A stretch of 64,000 bases of DNA from Casuarius casuarius (GCA_003342895.1 PTFA01000092.1:2475710-2539709), one strand, 5' to 3'; shown: positions 22,501-36,400, numbered from the stretch's first letter. Notes: generated by a model from the sequence alone, not told the origin. Program-made: numbers and translations.

Positions 22501-25500
22501 CCCTCCCCAAGTGGCTGATGTGCTGCATGGGGAGCAGGTATTGGCAGAACAGAGAGGGGATAGGTCCAGAGCAATCCAGCTGTTCCTGGTGGCTGGTCCC
22601 TCTTGAGGAAATCCTTATTTATACAAGTAAAATGAGGGAGGAGAAAGGGTCCCAGATGTTCCTCTCCCCTTCCAAAGTCAAAAGTACCCGTGTCAGAGCA
22701 GGGACATGCTGGGGTTGTGTTGCTGGGTGGAAACCTGGTTGAAGGGAGACCTGGGTGAGCAGAGAAGAGGTCACCCCCAAGGTCCAACCTCTCCTCCAGC
22801 ACAGGCTGTACAAACAGCAGGATCCCTATCACATGCTAATATTGGATTATGATCATTAGACTCCACAATGTCACACTGATAATGGGGGAGATTTTTCCCT
22901 GTGCAAGTCTGTTTCATTTTAACACGTAGGTATGTCAAGTGAAGGGAATATTTTCCCTTCTGCATCAGACTCCAGCTTCACAGAGGTCGGTCACAGGAAC
23001 ATGTGCTCAAATGTCAGGACTGCTCCTCGGAAATGAGTGTAGTTGTGTGGCACGGGGTCCTCTGGAGGCCACGGAGGAAGGAAGGGTGCCTGGTGGGCAG
23101 CCCATATTGGGAACGGCATGCTGTGGGGCAGCCAAGTGTTGAAGGAAAGGCTAATGTTAACGACTTGCACTGGCAGAGCTGCCTGATGGTGTGTTTCAGA
23201 TGTTCCTACAATAATGTAAAGATAGTAAATTCATGAATAGTTACCAGCTTCTTTCCTAGGTTTATCCAGGTACCATTTCTGGAGTAGACTAGAAGTCTTC
23301 TATCTTGCTGCTAATGCTCAGGTTCTACTGACCCAAGCAAGAGTTCAGCACAGTCCCTGAAGGATATCACTATCTCCATTTACTGTGAGCAAATGCCTCC
23401 ATGAGGTGCTTCAAAGGCGGAGCTGGACCAAGAGGTCACAGAGGAAATGCACTTACCGGAATGAATGAATGAACTTAGATACAACAGTTTCCACCTGACA
23501 TTGACCTTGGGAATGGGAAGGTGTGGGGAGACCTAGCCAAAGTGATGCTGCTCCCCTTTGGATAATGTGGCTGGCTTGCAGAGAGCACCCCAAAACCAAG
23601 CCTTATCTGGGAAAGGAGAGGTGGGAGTCATCCCCCCCGAGTGGAAAGTACGGTGGTGACAAAAAAGCAGTGCTGAGTTGGGAAACCCTTCCTCTGAACT
23701 CCATTGTCCAGAGCCGGTTCCCAAGCAGGCGGTGGAATTGCCTCATCATCCTCTCCAAACCCAAGGGACCCTGGGGGAGAAGATAATATGGTGCTTAAGG
23801 AAGTGCACAGCCTCCCTTGAGCTGTGCTCTAATTCATGAAATAAAATGCAAAAATGCATCACTGAACACAATGCTTGTGTTCCCTGGTCACTTCCTACTG
23901 AAAAGCCCTTCAAAACCTCTGCTGCCTCCTTACAACCCAACTCAATACTAGACACCAAAATGTCCAAGTGGACAATAGCGATTAAAAATAGCCTGAAGAC
24001 AGGAATTTGCCTATAATATTTTTAAACTTGGAGGATGGAAAAGCTATATATAGTCCATACAGAAAAATGGGTTTAGTTTTTCAAATGAGGAAAACAAAAG
24101 TGTCACTATTTTGCTGTGCAGCGCGGAGCCCTGCGGGGTTTCTGCAGGGGCAAACAGGGCAATCCTACTGTACAGGAATGGGCTGTTAGGGGGGATTTGC
24201 CCCTTCTCCTCCATGCTACTTATCTGTGGTGGGGAGAGGGGAGGAGGACGGGGCTCTGCTTGCAAAGGCGGGTTGCAAAGAGGCTGGTGCAGTGCCAGTA
24301 TCTGCTGCCTGGCTTTCTGTCCCGCAGAGCAGCCTGAGACTGCTCCTGCCTTCCCCTTTTGATCTCCAGTTCTTGCTGGACTCTGAGCTCAAAGTTCCCC
24401 TTCCCAACAGGAGAGAGGAGATGTGAGCAAGCCGGGTCTGCTGCTCCCTCTGCCGACTCCAGCAGAGCGAAACGTGGAGCCTGGGGCAAGATCCCAGGCC
24501 TGAGCTGGGAGCACAGGTGAGTTATCCCAAACCATACCCAGGCCCACGGATCCCTCCGTGGCACCTGCTTTCTTTCACTCGGGCAAAATTGGATAGTGGC
24601 AGTTGCTTATTCTCAAGGCTGAGTAAAACCAGGTTCACTTGCTGTTTAGCTTTCTGTACCTGGGTCTCATGCCAGTGTCCTGAAAGGGTGGAAACTCCAT
24701 TGCCAAAAGGGTCGGCACCCTTTCTGGAGGTGGCTACAGCACTTGGGAGAAGCAGTCCAAAGTATCCAAGCTCGGTGGGAAGCTGTTTGCACCAACTGCT
24801 TTGGTAAACATGCAAAAGAGCAGAAGAGAAGAGCAAAAGAGATGTTTTGCCTTTAAGCAGAAGTAGATGAATAAACAGTAAATAGGGGGCTGAGGGGCTG
24901 TCTCTTTTTTAATGCATCTCTGTAAGAAAGTATTTGATCAAAAATAATGCATTCTGTTAGGAGCCAACCATGGATCAAAGAAAATTTTGCCATTGAACTT
25001 AATGGGAGCATGTTAGAGTCCATACTGTGCAAATAGTTCTTTGCTTTTTTTTTCCTCAGATCACTTTAATCCTTTAGAAACAAAATGTGCATTTTCTAAA
25101 GAGGTTTTCTGTATGTCCCAGCAGTATAAAAACACAATGGAAAAAGAAGTGCTGCTTATAAACTGTAAGCAACTGCAATTTCTTTGCAGCTCTGTTGGCA
25201 ACACCCTGTGGATATTTGCTTCTCAAAGATTAGAGGAACAAAGCAAGAGGAGAGCAGTGTTCCATTATGGCAGAGCATATAATATTGTGATTATTACTCA
25301 TGCCCCTCCGTATAATTAATCATTTTGTGCATTATTTGAAGACAAACAGGGCCTTTGGTTCATTATCGCTTATACATACATAAAACTGGAGTCACATCAG
25401 TGCTGTCAGACTTGGTTAATCCCTGCCTGGGTTTTGTACATGTCTGGGTATCTGAATCATGTACATGGCAAATGATCTACTAATATGTTTGCTCCCCCAG

Positions 25501-28500
25501 TTTGTTCATATGGAGCCAAATATATAAAGGTATTCAAGCACCGGAAAGCGCAGATATGGTCCTAATGGAATTGACAAAGGCACCTAATGCTAAAGGTTGC
25601 AAAAATAGAGGTTGCTGATTAAATGCTTTTTTCTTTTTCTAATATTTTGTTTGGGCTTTTTTTGTACTAATATTCCTGAAAAAGTCAATATCTTACTGAA
25701 AGTTTTGAAAGTTCTCTTTTTTGCCAAAGGGAAGGGAGTTCAGGGAAAGCTCTGAATTCTCTGAAAACAGGTTACATCAACATTTTTACCCTCAAATTCT
25801 AAGCAGAGACAAAAAATGATTGCCAGAAACATTGTTTTCTGATACCCAGGAATGGAAGTCAAACTATGAGCTGCATTCTGGCCAGTTACCAGAATTACTG
25901 TGATGCTGCAGTAGTGGAATAAATCACGGTGGCTGCTGGGTTATCTGGGTAACCACTGCATGCAGTTACTGTGCCTGCCTGCTTGGTTGGGGTGGGTGTT
26001 CTCACCTTGCCTTGCAGCATGGCAGCCCATTTTATGCTGTTGATCTGAAGATCAGGGCCATGGTCTTTAACACGGAAGCTTCACATCCTTTTTCTGCTCC
26101 TCTATATGAAAAGGGAGAGTCTGTTTCCAGGCTCAGCACTTGGAAGACTTCACATTAAGACTGTAACGTTTTGATTACAAGTGATATAAAATGCTGTTTG
26201 CTTTATTTCCTAATTAATGACAGTACATAAGGCAACAGTAAACTCAATTGCTTCCAACAGCTTTTTATATTCACTTGGAGGCATTTTCAGAAATATGACT
26301 CGTGTACCCAGCAAAATCTTTCCTTGACCAGATGTAGAAGGAAAGCATTTTTATTGGCTCTGTGATAATATCACTAAAGAGGAAACAAGCTATAAAAATA
26401 AAAAAAAGATGCACTGAATTTGAGAGTTGCTAAACTGGAAGATATAGAAACAAATATAGAGTAGATAATAAGGCCTCTTACTGATAGTGGTGTCCTGTGT
26501 AAATAATGCAGACACACTGAATAAGTCCCTCTGCAACAAGACTCATTAGAAGCATGTACGTTGGCCCGCAGCAATTACTTTGATTGTTCCCTGGCTGCTT
26601 TTCACAATAAATGTCCACAGACCCACCAAGTTTGGAGCCATTTTGCTTGCTGTGTGTCCTTGCAGATATATGGCCACGCTCAAAACATAAGTGCAATGTA
26701 TTTACTGCTCAGGATCCCAGGTTCATTGCTTTATAGACCAGCTTTCAGGAGAAGCACTAGCCATGATAGATTAAACAAGTCCATTCAGACTCGATGAAAA
26801 CTAAGCACCTGCTTCCATAGGGAAGGAGCATGGCTGTGGAATACATTGACCTGTGGCTGTCTGGCATGGAGATCTTGTCTTGGGTTTGCATCTGAAAAGT
26901 GGTGAGATGCTCCTGAATAGCAATGAAATCCAGGCAGGGCATGACCTCCCTAAAATTGAAAGCCCTTTACAAAAAAGGCTGTTTAATTCACTTGGTATTG
27001 GTGGAAATTAAAGCTATTGGACTTCTCTACACCTTGGAAATCAAAGAGTTCAGAGGTAGGTTTGTAAAGGTGTAAGGTGTTTGTGCCTCCCTGGAGCATG
27101 AGGATGAAGTGGCATTGCCACATCTCTGGCCTCAAACCCCAGGATGGAGACATGTATGTGCATGGGGCAACATGGGAGCCATAAGGTCAGCACTGACTCA
27201 GGAAGCACCTGATGAGTGCAAAATTACCCCTCATGCCACCCAGGCACATTCTTCAAGCGGGGGGGAGGAGGGGGAAGGACATGCTGGAGGAAATCTAAGA
27301 GCTCGGACAAAAGAGATGCTGGTGGGTGGCTCAGATCCATCAGCTTTTGCTTATTGTTTAGCATCAAGTCATAGCCTGGGTGTCAAAGAGCTACTAAACA
27401 AAAGTCAAGGTTTTGTGACGTTAGCTGTTGGATCACCTTGGACAGCCTCTTCTACTGAAACACCAACGATCTCCTCAAGTGATCTCGCTGGGGGGTAAGA
27501 GCAACATGCTGGTGTTATGGGCAAAACTACAGGATAGAGCTAGCTACATGCCTCATTTAAATAAAAGACAGGATTTGGCCATGCTACCAGCTTTAATAGA
27601 GGAAAAAGTAGTATTTTCATCCTTTTTAGACAAAAATACATAACCTTGCCTTGCAGAGGTACAGTACCGGTACCAACACCTGTAATTTAAACCACATTTC
27701 TTCTGTAGGAGCTACAAGTAAGAAAGTCTAGAGAAGTGTTTGAAAGGCAGAAATGAAAGCTAAATACCCTTTCTTTAATATTTTGGCTGGGGAAGGTCTA
27801 ATAAAAGGAGAGAATAAATAAGCACAGGAGACAACAGGCTTTGGCAGCATAATAAAAGTATAATGTCTTAAAAAAAGGAAGCTGAAAGTAAATCAGAGTG
27901 AAAATACATGCACTGAGGATGCTTTTGCCTGTATCTCTACTGTATGTCACTTGTCTGAAAGTAAGCAGGTGAGTATATGATATCAGAAAAGCAAAAAGAC
28001 TAAAGACTTGGAGCCGTACGATTTCATGGTAGCATGGAGGAAGATGAGCAGTGGGAGCAATCACTGAACAAGACAGTCAAACTGACTTGTATGTAACTGT
28101 CCCTAAGTTATAGTAACACCCTTTCCTGCTTCTTGGTGCCTCTTCTGTACAAGTTTTACAAAGCTATTGGACAAAGCTATCCAAAATACTTTTCTTTAGC
28201 AGAAGCAGAGTGATCGTTAAAGGACTGACTCTGGAAGGCAACTGCCCTTACTTTGTCCTGCCCATGCTGCCATGGTAATAGAAAGAAGGACATCTCCTTT
28301 GGCAAAGCTGAAAAATAGGATGCTGAAAACAGGAAGGCACAAAAAATTATATTGAGAAAACCAAAGAAAAAGCCAAGAGCTGGGTAGCATTTGCTGAGTT
28401 CCCCTTCCTTTGCAACAGCACAATACCCACAAATGAATGAGCATGTATTTGCTTGAAAGAGTTAATCTTTTCAACAGCCCCAGAATGCCTTTCAGTTGGT

Positions 28501-29894
28501 GTATAACCTGGTTCAAAGGTTTTCAAGAAAAACAACATACCATAAACCAAAGGGCAGCACTAATTGGAAGCAATGTAATTTCTGTGAAAACAGCAATACC
28601 CTTATGTGGGTTAATAACCGGAAATTAAATTTCATGTATGTTAGCATAACCCCTCATAAAGTCCCAGGTGAAGTAATGGGCAGAGGCAATAAGGACAAGA
28701 GTTCGAAGTACATATAGTCCCTGTCTTTTAATAACCCCTATTCGTTGGTCATTGTCAGTATTTCCAAAGAACTTGTCTTTACTCTCGATCACCGTTGTTG
28801 AAGGAAACAGTTTGCACAACGTGTCTGCCTTTGCTGCTGTGGTGGTGGAGCAAGACTGGTGTTTCTTCATAGAGGATGGAAGCAAAACACGTGAACGACT
28901 TCTCCAGCGCAAGCAGCAGGAAAGGCTGGTGCTACGTGGTCTGCTCAGGGAGGCAGCGATTGCTGGAGGGGCTGGCAGGGCAAAGGGCCCCTGCAATGGC
29001 CCACGCTGGCCTCACCCCCCCTCCCAGCCTCGTGTTCCCCCTGCTCTCATCTGGCAGACTGGGCTACTCCTGCGGGCAACAGCGATGCACTTCCAATATA
29101 ACCACCACCATCAAAACCTTTCCATTTTCCCCAACTGGCTGTAGAAATTGCAGTGTAATGCAGAGAAGATCAGAGGTCTGAGCTCCTTGCAAGAACTTCT
29201 TTAAAGGAGAGGGTATATAGTCTCTTATTTCTCTTCACTTCTCTTTCTAGTGTCTATCTCAGCAGGGAAAGATCAACTGAATCTGTGACTTGTCCTTTTA
29301 ATTTGATGTTACCCCAATCCAGCCCCCACAGGTTACCTGTGACCCAAGTTCAGACTGCCTTCAGGGCTTGTCTTCTGTGCTGGATACGTAAATAAAAGCA
29401 AGACTAGTCTTAAAAAAATGAATAGCGTTTCAATGTTAAAATGTCATGAAACAGAGAGTGGGTGCAAATGCGTGCGGGGATTGAGTTTGCTAATGATGGC
29501 ATTGCCTGAAATGGGAACTCAGCTAATATTTGGACTGCAGGGTGTGTGTTCCTCGTACGAGGAAACAATCTGGGAAAGGAGGCAGGAACAGGTGGTCAGG
29601 TCCTCTCTTCTCGTCTCTCATTTCCTTTTCTGGCTTCTTTGGCTGCTTAGACACTGCAGAGGTTAGTTGAGGGCTGATGTCTCTGAGACTGAGCTCCAGG
29701 ACGTGTCTTGTTGGCTATTCCTGCAGTGTGAACCACGCATCCCAGTCCAGGGTACAGGCAGCCGTGAGCGGTGGGTGCTGGACAGGGATGCCCAGGCGCC
29801 TCACATTCACTGACATCTCATGGGTAGTATGGTCCTGAACGGGTGGATCTTGCCCAGAAGCTGTCCTGGCACTGCACAGTGTAATGAAATAATG
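22501..29894. other. Gene-free intergenic sequence
   Basis: CpG-poor and AT-moderate. An AT-rich block at 25260-25560 and the CpG-bearing segment at 28740-29060 look more constrained than their surroundings. I cannot assign a gene, RNA or element to either; the 130-codon frame at 28752-29144 has no recognisable domain. Confidence 0.5.
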
Positions 29895-29942
29895 TTGGTC
29901 AAGCCAACCATCTCAGTCTTGGTCAAGCCAACCATCTCAGTC
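29895..29942 (+). repeat. Perfect 24-bp tandem duplication
   Basis: Two identical adjacent 24-base units (TTGGTCAAGCC...CTCAGTC). Perfect identity implies a recent event or a sequence artefact. Confidence 0.9.
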
Positions 29943-32560
29943 TGACCATGACGCTTGGTTCAAGATGCAAGTGTGGACCATCTGCTCGCCTGCAAGCTGA
30001 CTTCCGAACAGAAATGGTTCCTCAGGTGTTTACCTGCTAGCCCCCCGCCCGGCGGCTGCTCAGGCTGCCCCGCAACGGCACTCCCTCCGTCTGGACCTCC
30101 CGCACCTCCACTCTCATCATAACGCACTGGAGAAATGTTCGCCATTATTTGTTTTAATTCGAGCTATTGGTGGCTAAGCTGAAGTACTGGAAGGCCTGAA
30201 AGCCAGCCTACACCTGGGCAAGAGATAAGCGCCCTATATGCAGCCCAGCTAAGAGGAGGAGAGTGATAACCAGGCAGTCCTGGAGGAGGGACAGCTCTGC
30301 GTGGCTGCTGAACGTTAGCGGGCCCTTCCCCAGCTCTGCTCGGAGCAAGTAGAGCTCAGGGTCTTTTTTTATTTTTGCCTGTCACTGTGTTTGCGAGACT
30401 TTTTGTCTGTAGGCCTCTCTCCCACTGAACCCATCCATCACCGCCGTTGACAGAGGTTCCTGCTGCTCGAAACGGTCAGGAAGACTCGGTGGAGCCAGAA
30501 CCTCTGGGGTCAAGTCCAGGTTGCCGCGTCTGAGCGAACACTGCTCAGGATATGCGCGGCCTTTACGTTATGTTTGGAAGGCAGAGGAGGACCGAGAGGG
30601 AGGAGAAGGAAGGATAGAGGGCAGAGGCAGCCGTCATGAGAATAGGATGTAATCTTTCACTCCGCAAGCAAGCATACAGCACGGGAATATTTCTTTCTGC
30701 ATTGGTTTCTAAGCAAATGCTGCTGCCAGCGGTCTTGCACTGAGAAGGGAGAGCAAGAGAGTCCCCACCGCCCTGCCAGAAAGCAACCGGCGCCTCTGCG
30801 GCCCTGCAGCCCTGGCACTGCTCTCCTGAGTATCTGTTGACTATTTTTGGCCACAGGAAAAGCACAAAGGCAGAGAACGCCGGGCATGCGCGGTCGCACT
30901 GAGCGCAACGGCACTTCTTGTGCAATGAAGAAGGAAGAGAAGGGCTAAAGGCCCTCTGCATGGTCAGGGCCGGGGCTGGTGCAGACCCGTTTGCCGAGGA
31001 GGGAGGCTGTGTGCACGGCGCTGAACCGAGCAGACGTGGAAACGAGCTCAGGGCAGCCCCAGGGGCAGCTGCTCCAAGGGTCACCCCAAAGAGTGGTGAT
31101 AGATGCACAGCCTTCCTCAGGACACCACCGCCTCCTTCCTCCTCTCCCTCACTGGCAACGCCAACAGCATCAGCATTAAGAGTAAATGCATACATGCAGC
31201 CATCTTTATCCATAGCTATTGCCCCAAGGTCCCTGCACCACATCCCCCAGTGCTCCCAGTGCCAAGGCAGAGGTCCCCAGGCTGGTCCAGGCCTGGCAGA
31301 GCTTGTTCACCAGGGCTCCCTGCAGATCTCACCCGCAAAGCGCCACGTCCCCAGGGAGGCATTGCCCGCGGCTGAGCACCCGGCGCGGGGTGGGAGCCCG
31401 GCCGACGGGGCTGCGGCGTGCCACAGCCCAGCTTGGCACCCCCTGTTCTTTATCAAGCAGATCCCTTAAGGAAACCCTTCCTCGCTTGACACAGCGGGAT
31501 GAAGGCCCTGGCACCACGCACCCAGCGGGTGTCCCAGCGGCAGGCGCTGAAGACCCCACGCCATGCGGAGACGATGGGTGCCCTGGTCACAAGCCACTCC
31601 CAGATCCCGGGTCCCACTCTATAAAGGAGGCTCATCACTTTATTCATCATCATCTCCCCAAAAAGATGGTTTATCCCCCAGCGACGTGTACCTTGCAAAG
31701 CAGCAGCAGCCAAAAGCCTGCCCGTGCCCCAGGAGCAGCTCCGAGCCTGTCTGCGGGCAGTGAGCAAAGACCCAATCACACTCACATTGTTTCAACACAT
31801 TTGCTTAATTAGTTTATCAAGAAATTTCTCTGGCCTTGTCTGATACTCGGGAAATGCTGTCTGTCACTCGCAGGCATCCTGCGGGACCCTGGGGAGCTGA
31901 CAGACCCTGGCTCCTTCCTATCTCTACTTAACTCCATTTGCTGGGCCTATTTCCCATGATGGGTTTTTTTTTTTCCACCTAGCACTCCCTTACCATTTTG
32001 GGATTAAAATAATAGATAACAACATTACGCCTAAAAGAAGATTGTGATGGGTAAAGGAACAACGTGAGTAAAGACTGGGAAGCGTATCTGGAAAAATGTT
32101 AAACGAATGAGAGTGCAGGAATGTGAAATATTTTTTTATATCCTTCAAGCTAAATTCCCTGTAAATTGGAGCCACTTCATTGAAGTGACGATGAGTGAAT
32201 AATGACTGGTTGTGAATAAAATATTCATTCTGCACTTCCTTATGGGCCTCCTTTATCCAGCGGTGAGCAGAAGCTCTGTCCTTCAGCCGAAGATGCCGTT
32301 GTCCCTTGCCGTGGTAGCAATTCAAGTGCCTAAACTCAGGCAAAGCAAGTAAATTCTGCGTTGCCCAAGCAAGAGGTGGGGGCTTACCCGTGTTCACCCT
32401 TGGCTACAGCACTTCTGTTGTCACCAGCAGTTCACACACAGCCCAAAATCTCCTGTGCGGTGCTTTCCCTGTTTCCTTAGGGCCAGGCTGGATCCGAACG
32501 GTACCTCTTTAAGGGCAGGTAGCGTGGCCCGGCACAGGTTGGAGGGCTGTGGGTGGAGGG
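29943..32560. other. Intergenic sequence with CpG-bearing segments
   Basis: CpG density rises at about 30040-31620 without reaching a clear island. Overlapping open frames occur on both strands (for example 30563-31243 minus and 30918-31469 plus), none with a domain. An AT-rich, possibly conserved block lies at 31770-31860. Confidence 0.5.
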
Positions 32561-32566
32561 CCGGGC

Positions 32567-32574
32567 TATAAAAG
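32567..32574 (+). promoter_or_regulatory. TATA box of a candidate new transcription unit
   Basis: TATAAAAG in GC-rich context (GGGC before, GGAAGG after) is a textbook core promoter. It predicts a start near 32597-32602, about 45 bases before the ATG at 32642. Confidence 0.4.
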
Positions 32575-32641
32575 GGAAGGAATGGGGCTGGGGTGGATGT
32601 CTGGGGAGAGCAGGGGGTGAGGTTTTCACAGATTCAAAATC

Positions 32642-33303
32642 ATGGGCTTTGGGGCTGTTTTTCTTTGGATGCCATTCTTCTGTTTCTCAGGGGGGACTCA
32701 GCAGTGGTTTCAGATGCAGGTCTTGACTGCTCAGTCCAAGGCTGCAGTGCTGGCACCGCGCTGGCGAGGTAGCAGTAGTACTGAGAGACCCGAGGAAGCC
32801 AGTTTTAACCCAGTAGTGAAAGAGGGAAGGGCATCTGTGCACGCTCAGGGCATAACACAGGCTCCCCAGAGGTCTGTACAGTCCCCTGCATTACACCGGC
32901 TTTGCTGCTGCAGGTAAGCAAGCCAGGTAGGTGAAGGCTGGCTCTGGTAGTCCTGCTCTTGCTGCTGCAGTATCTTTAATTACAGTTCAAGTGACTCCTT
33001 AATCTTTGGGGTCAGGACTAGTGTAACTGTATGGAAGCAGTAATAACTGTGAGCCCATTTGAATGGTCCCAGAGCATCTACCAGCTGTCCTGCCAGGGAG
33101 AAGTCATGTCTCCTCTTTGCTCCAGGGGTTTTCTTGTTTGTTTGTTTGCTTTGGTTGGGTTAGGATTTCTTTTCTTTTCCTTTTTTTTTTTCCCCTCTCC
33201 TTTAAGCATAAGGAGGTGTAACACTGGCCCTTCCCAGAGGCCTCAAGGACCAAATTCCCTTCAGGTGGCAGCTCCTTCCTGCACAGGCTTGCCCCAACCC
33301 TGA
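32642..33303 (+). CDS. Candidate undescribed two-exon gene, 122-residue product
   Basis: I do not recognise this protein. An ATG at 32642 in good context (A at -3, G at +4) opens 90 codons to a donor CAG|GTAAGC (exon end 32913). Intron 32914-33206 (293 bp) ends in a long pyrimidine tract and TTTAAG. Joining completes codon 91 and stays open for 31 more codons to TGA at 33301-33303. The predicted product begins with a hydrophobic stretch (GFGAVFLWMPFFCF) that could act as a weak signal or anchor, though it lacks a basic start. The rest is polar with a CCC cluster near the splice. Without splicing, the frame stops in the intron's own GTAA. A second possible acceptor (TTTCTCAG ending near 32691) would make the first exon internal. 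Alternatives are a lncRNA, a decayed element, or a chance alignment of signals. Confidence 0.25.
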
Positions 33304-33444
33304 CCTCTGCTCACAGGTGCCTCCTGGTCCAAACCTCACCTGGGGCCTTTTCATGGCTTGCTCTGTTTGGCTTCACCTGTAGCTATTTACCTGCATATGG
33401 GACAATCCAGGGTAATGCAGGCATTCCTAGTTGCTTTATTAGCC

Positions 33445-33450
33445 AATAAA
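33445..33450 (+). terminator. Polyadenylation signal AATAAA of the candidate unit
   Basis: The hexamer lies 142 bases after the candidate stop and is followed by GTTTTGCTGTG, a good T/GT-rich downstream element. It completes the TATA-to-polyA layout. Confidence 0.4.
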
Positions 33451-36400
33451 GTTTTGCTGTGATAACAGCTGAGTATTTTCAAGGGATTATTTCTATGCTA
33501 AGCTTTCCATGGCTCCTGACAGTCCCAGATACCTCATCTCGCTTCCTGTTGCTTCACAATCGTCTTCCCCTCCAAATTAAGTTCATAACTTCTTTGGTGG
33601 ATAAGACTTAACTGCAGGGCTCTCATAGGTTCTCCTTTCACAGTTCTGTTAATGGCAGGCTAGCAGACAGCCAGGACGCCAGCACTCCTGGGTGCTAGCC
33701 TACTGCCTCTGCTCTCTAACAGCCAGTTAATTACCGGCTGGCAAAATCCCATGGTGTCTTAACTGATGTTACATGGGCTTAATGTCTCTTTTTCAACTCT
33801 AGCGCTGTCTCAGACTCAATGAGCTGGAGCTAGTCTTGGTGTGCTTAAGCAGCAGCTAGCCCGTTAGCTCGGCACGGCTACCCCGAGAGAAACACTTACT
33901 CCTCTGGGTGAGGCTGGGGCAGAAAGGGTCTGAAAAGGGCAGCTCCGAAGCTCTGGATTTGGTGGGCTTGGTGTGGAGTATATCTACTTAAAGGAAAGCT
34001 TGAAGATGAGATTTAACTTGTGCAATCTGTAGAATTATGCAACAGTATGACTTTCTTCCTGATGGTCTCCCAACACTGTTAAGTTAACTTAACTCCAGTG
34101 GAGGGAGGGAAAAAACCTTATTCTACTTAATAGCTATACTGCCTAGAAGAGAAACACAAGGCATCTTTCAGATTAGTGCTCTCTTCCTAAAAAAATATCC
34201 TTCCTAAAGGAGCTGTGTTGTAGATGCTTGCCTGGGTAGGGACCCGTTGCTATAGCGTCAGTGATGCTGTCAACCACCATGTAACTAGTAATGTTCATCC
34301 ATCCAACAAGTTTCCATATCTCCTGCACAGCCAACTCCAAGGAAGGGGGAGAGAGAGTGCTCTACATAGACCTACAGCTTTGGTATGCTCCAAAAATCCC
34401 ACGAGTGCTTCTGAGGATCCCAAAATGGTTCCTTTAACACTGTAACACTGAGCTCAGGGACAAGGCTGTCACTGCACCTGAACAAGCCACTGTAGCATCT
34501 GCTGGGCGATGGCGATAGCCTGTGTGTATGCTCTCAGGCCAACACAAGTGCTAAAATGTTTTACTTTCCTGGAAGTGGCTTAAAGTGTTTTAGGTAGCTT
34601 GCAAACCCCATTTAAGGGAGTATATGTCATCTGTCAGATCCCTCAGCTGAGAGGCCAAAACTGAGTCCAGGTGGATCTGACTGTGGGGCTCTAGGATATT
34701 GCCATCCTCAGACATCTGCCCCCTCACTTGTGGGGTGGAAGAAAGCACTTTAAACTGCTGCCATTGAATTTTTGAGGGCACTGGGGGAACACTGTGTAGC
34801 AACTCTTTCATGCCAGCTCAGTTGCCTTCAGTGTGTTTAACCACCCAAGCCATACCTCATGCCTCGTGCTTGCACTCACCCTCATCCATCGTGAGCTAGA
34901 ACCCTAGTCTTTCCCCTCCATCCTAAATCAGCTGTGAGATGCAGCATCTCTCCGTCTGGAACATGCATCTTTCTCTTCCCTTAAGAATGACTTTTGTAAT
35001 GATGCTTTTCCTTGTTAGGATGAGGACGAGCATGCTTGCAAGCCCCCATTATCGGAGCGGAGGGAGCGAGGGATGGAACGAGGGCAGGCAGTGTCGAGTG
35101 ATTTTTGCCAGGTACCTGGATGGCATTGCCAAAGCACGCGGGGCTTTCCTCCGAGCGCTTCCACCGCAGGAGAAGCATGTCTTCTGCTGCCAAGAGTACG
35201 GGAATGTCACTTAGCTCAGGGAAAGCACGCCATTGCAGTGTGACAGCCACTTCACCAGTCAGTCCAGTAACGCTCTGTAAAAACAAAAGATTATGTGTTC
35301 CAGGCCAGAAGGACTATCTTCACTAGCAGCGGAATACATCAGATGTCTGGCAATCTCAGTGAGCCTTTCTCCATAAAAATATGAGGAAATGGGAGTCATG
35401 AGTTACACAGCAGTGCCTCTAATTCAAGGCACATTGGCTAAATATATGTCACATTCCTACAGCTTTTCTAGGACGAATGTTGTAGAAGCTACATCCAAAG
35501 TCTGCTTTCCTTCCTCATAGCAAAGCTCTTTCTAGATTCAAAGCTGTATGAGCTACTTGCATCCTGGATTTTTATTTTATTTTTTAGAAAATGAATAAAG
35601 GTGGGTGCTTATTTCTCTTATGTCACTTAAGATATGACACCATTCCTCTGAACTATTGTATGTGCTTTTCTCTATCACAGTATTGTTCAAAGAAATGATA
35701 TAAGATGAGGGAGTTTCATCTGTTTTACTAGTAGGAAGCTTGTGCATTGCCTTGTCCAAAAATCACATAAGCCTATGGAAAAAGAAGGGGAGGCACTAAA
35801 GAAACACTAGCTGTTAGTCACAGATCTTTATAAGAGTGAGTTAATGTTTTCAGGGCAAGTTGACACTTCCCACTGACTCTGAAAAGGATGGAGAGTAACA
35901 TGAAAGCATCACTAATAATTTTCCTATCGAACAAAGAGCAAAACATTGGCTGCCCGAGTGCACAGCTGCATAGTTCTGAACACAGGTTTTCCTTACACAG
36001 AGGAACTTGGTTCTCGCTAGAAGTAGTTCTGTGAATGTTGTCTAATCTATCTCTTATTGCAGGCATTTCACTGAGTTCAGTGAAATTTAGATTGATCTTA
36101 AGTGTTGCACACTTGCTCAAATCCAGGACACAGACTAACTCCACCCAGGGCTGTTGTGTGCTCTTCAAACCTTGCTTCTGGCAAGCAGCAGAGATGACCA
36201 GAGAGCTCTGCTCGTGTGCTCAGAGTCCAAAAGATCCCCGCACCCTGTATGCAGGTTGCTGATTTCTAGCTGGATGATCCAGAGGCATCGCCTCTAGATA
36301 TCCATGCTAAATGCTGCTCTGTAGTGGCAGGTAACGTCACTCTCATTCATCCCTTGTTCCCATGGGCTAGGAGAATGCAGCTTCCACAGATGCAGTCTAA

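Noticed and set aside
30563..31469. Overlapping 226-codon minus and 183-codon plus frames
   Set aside because: Mirror frames in moderately CpG-rich DNA; neither shows a domain or convincing splice sites.
35341..35420. Possible third MIR fragment (CTCAGTGAGCCTTTCTCC...AAATGGG)
   Set aside because: Only one short block resembles MIR and the order of the remaining blocks is not convincing.
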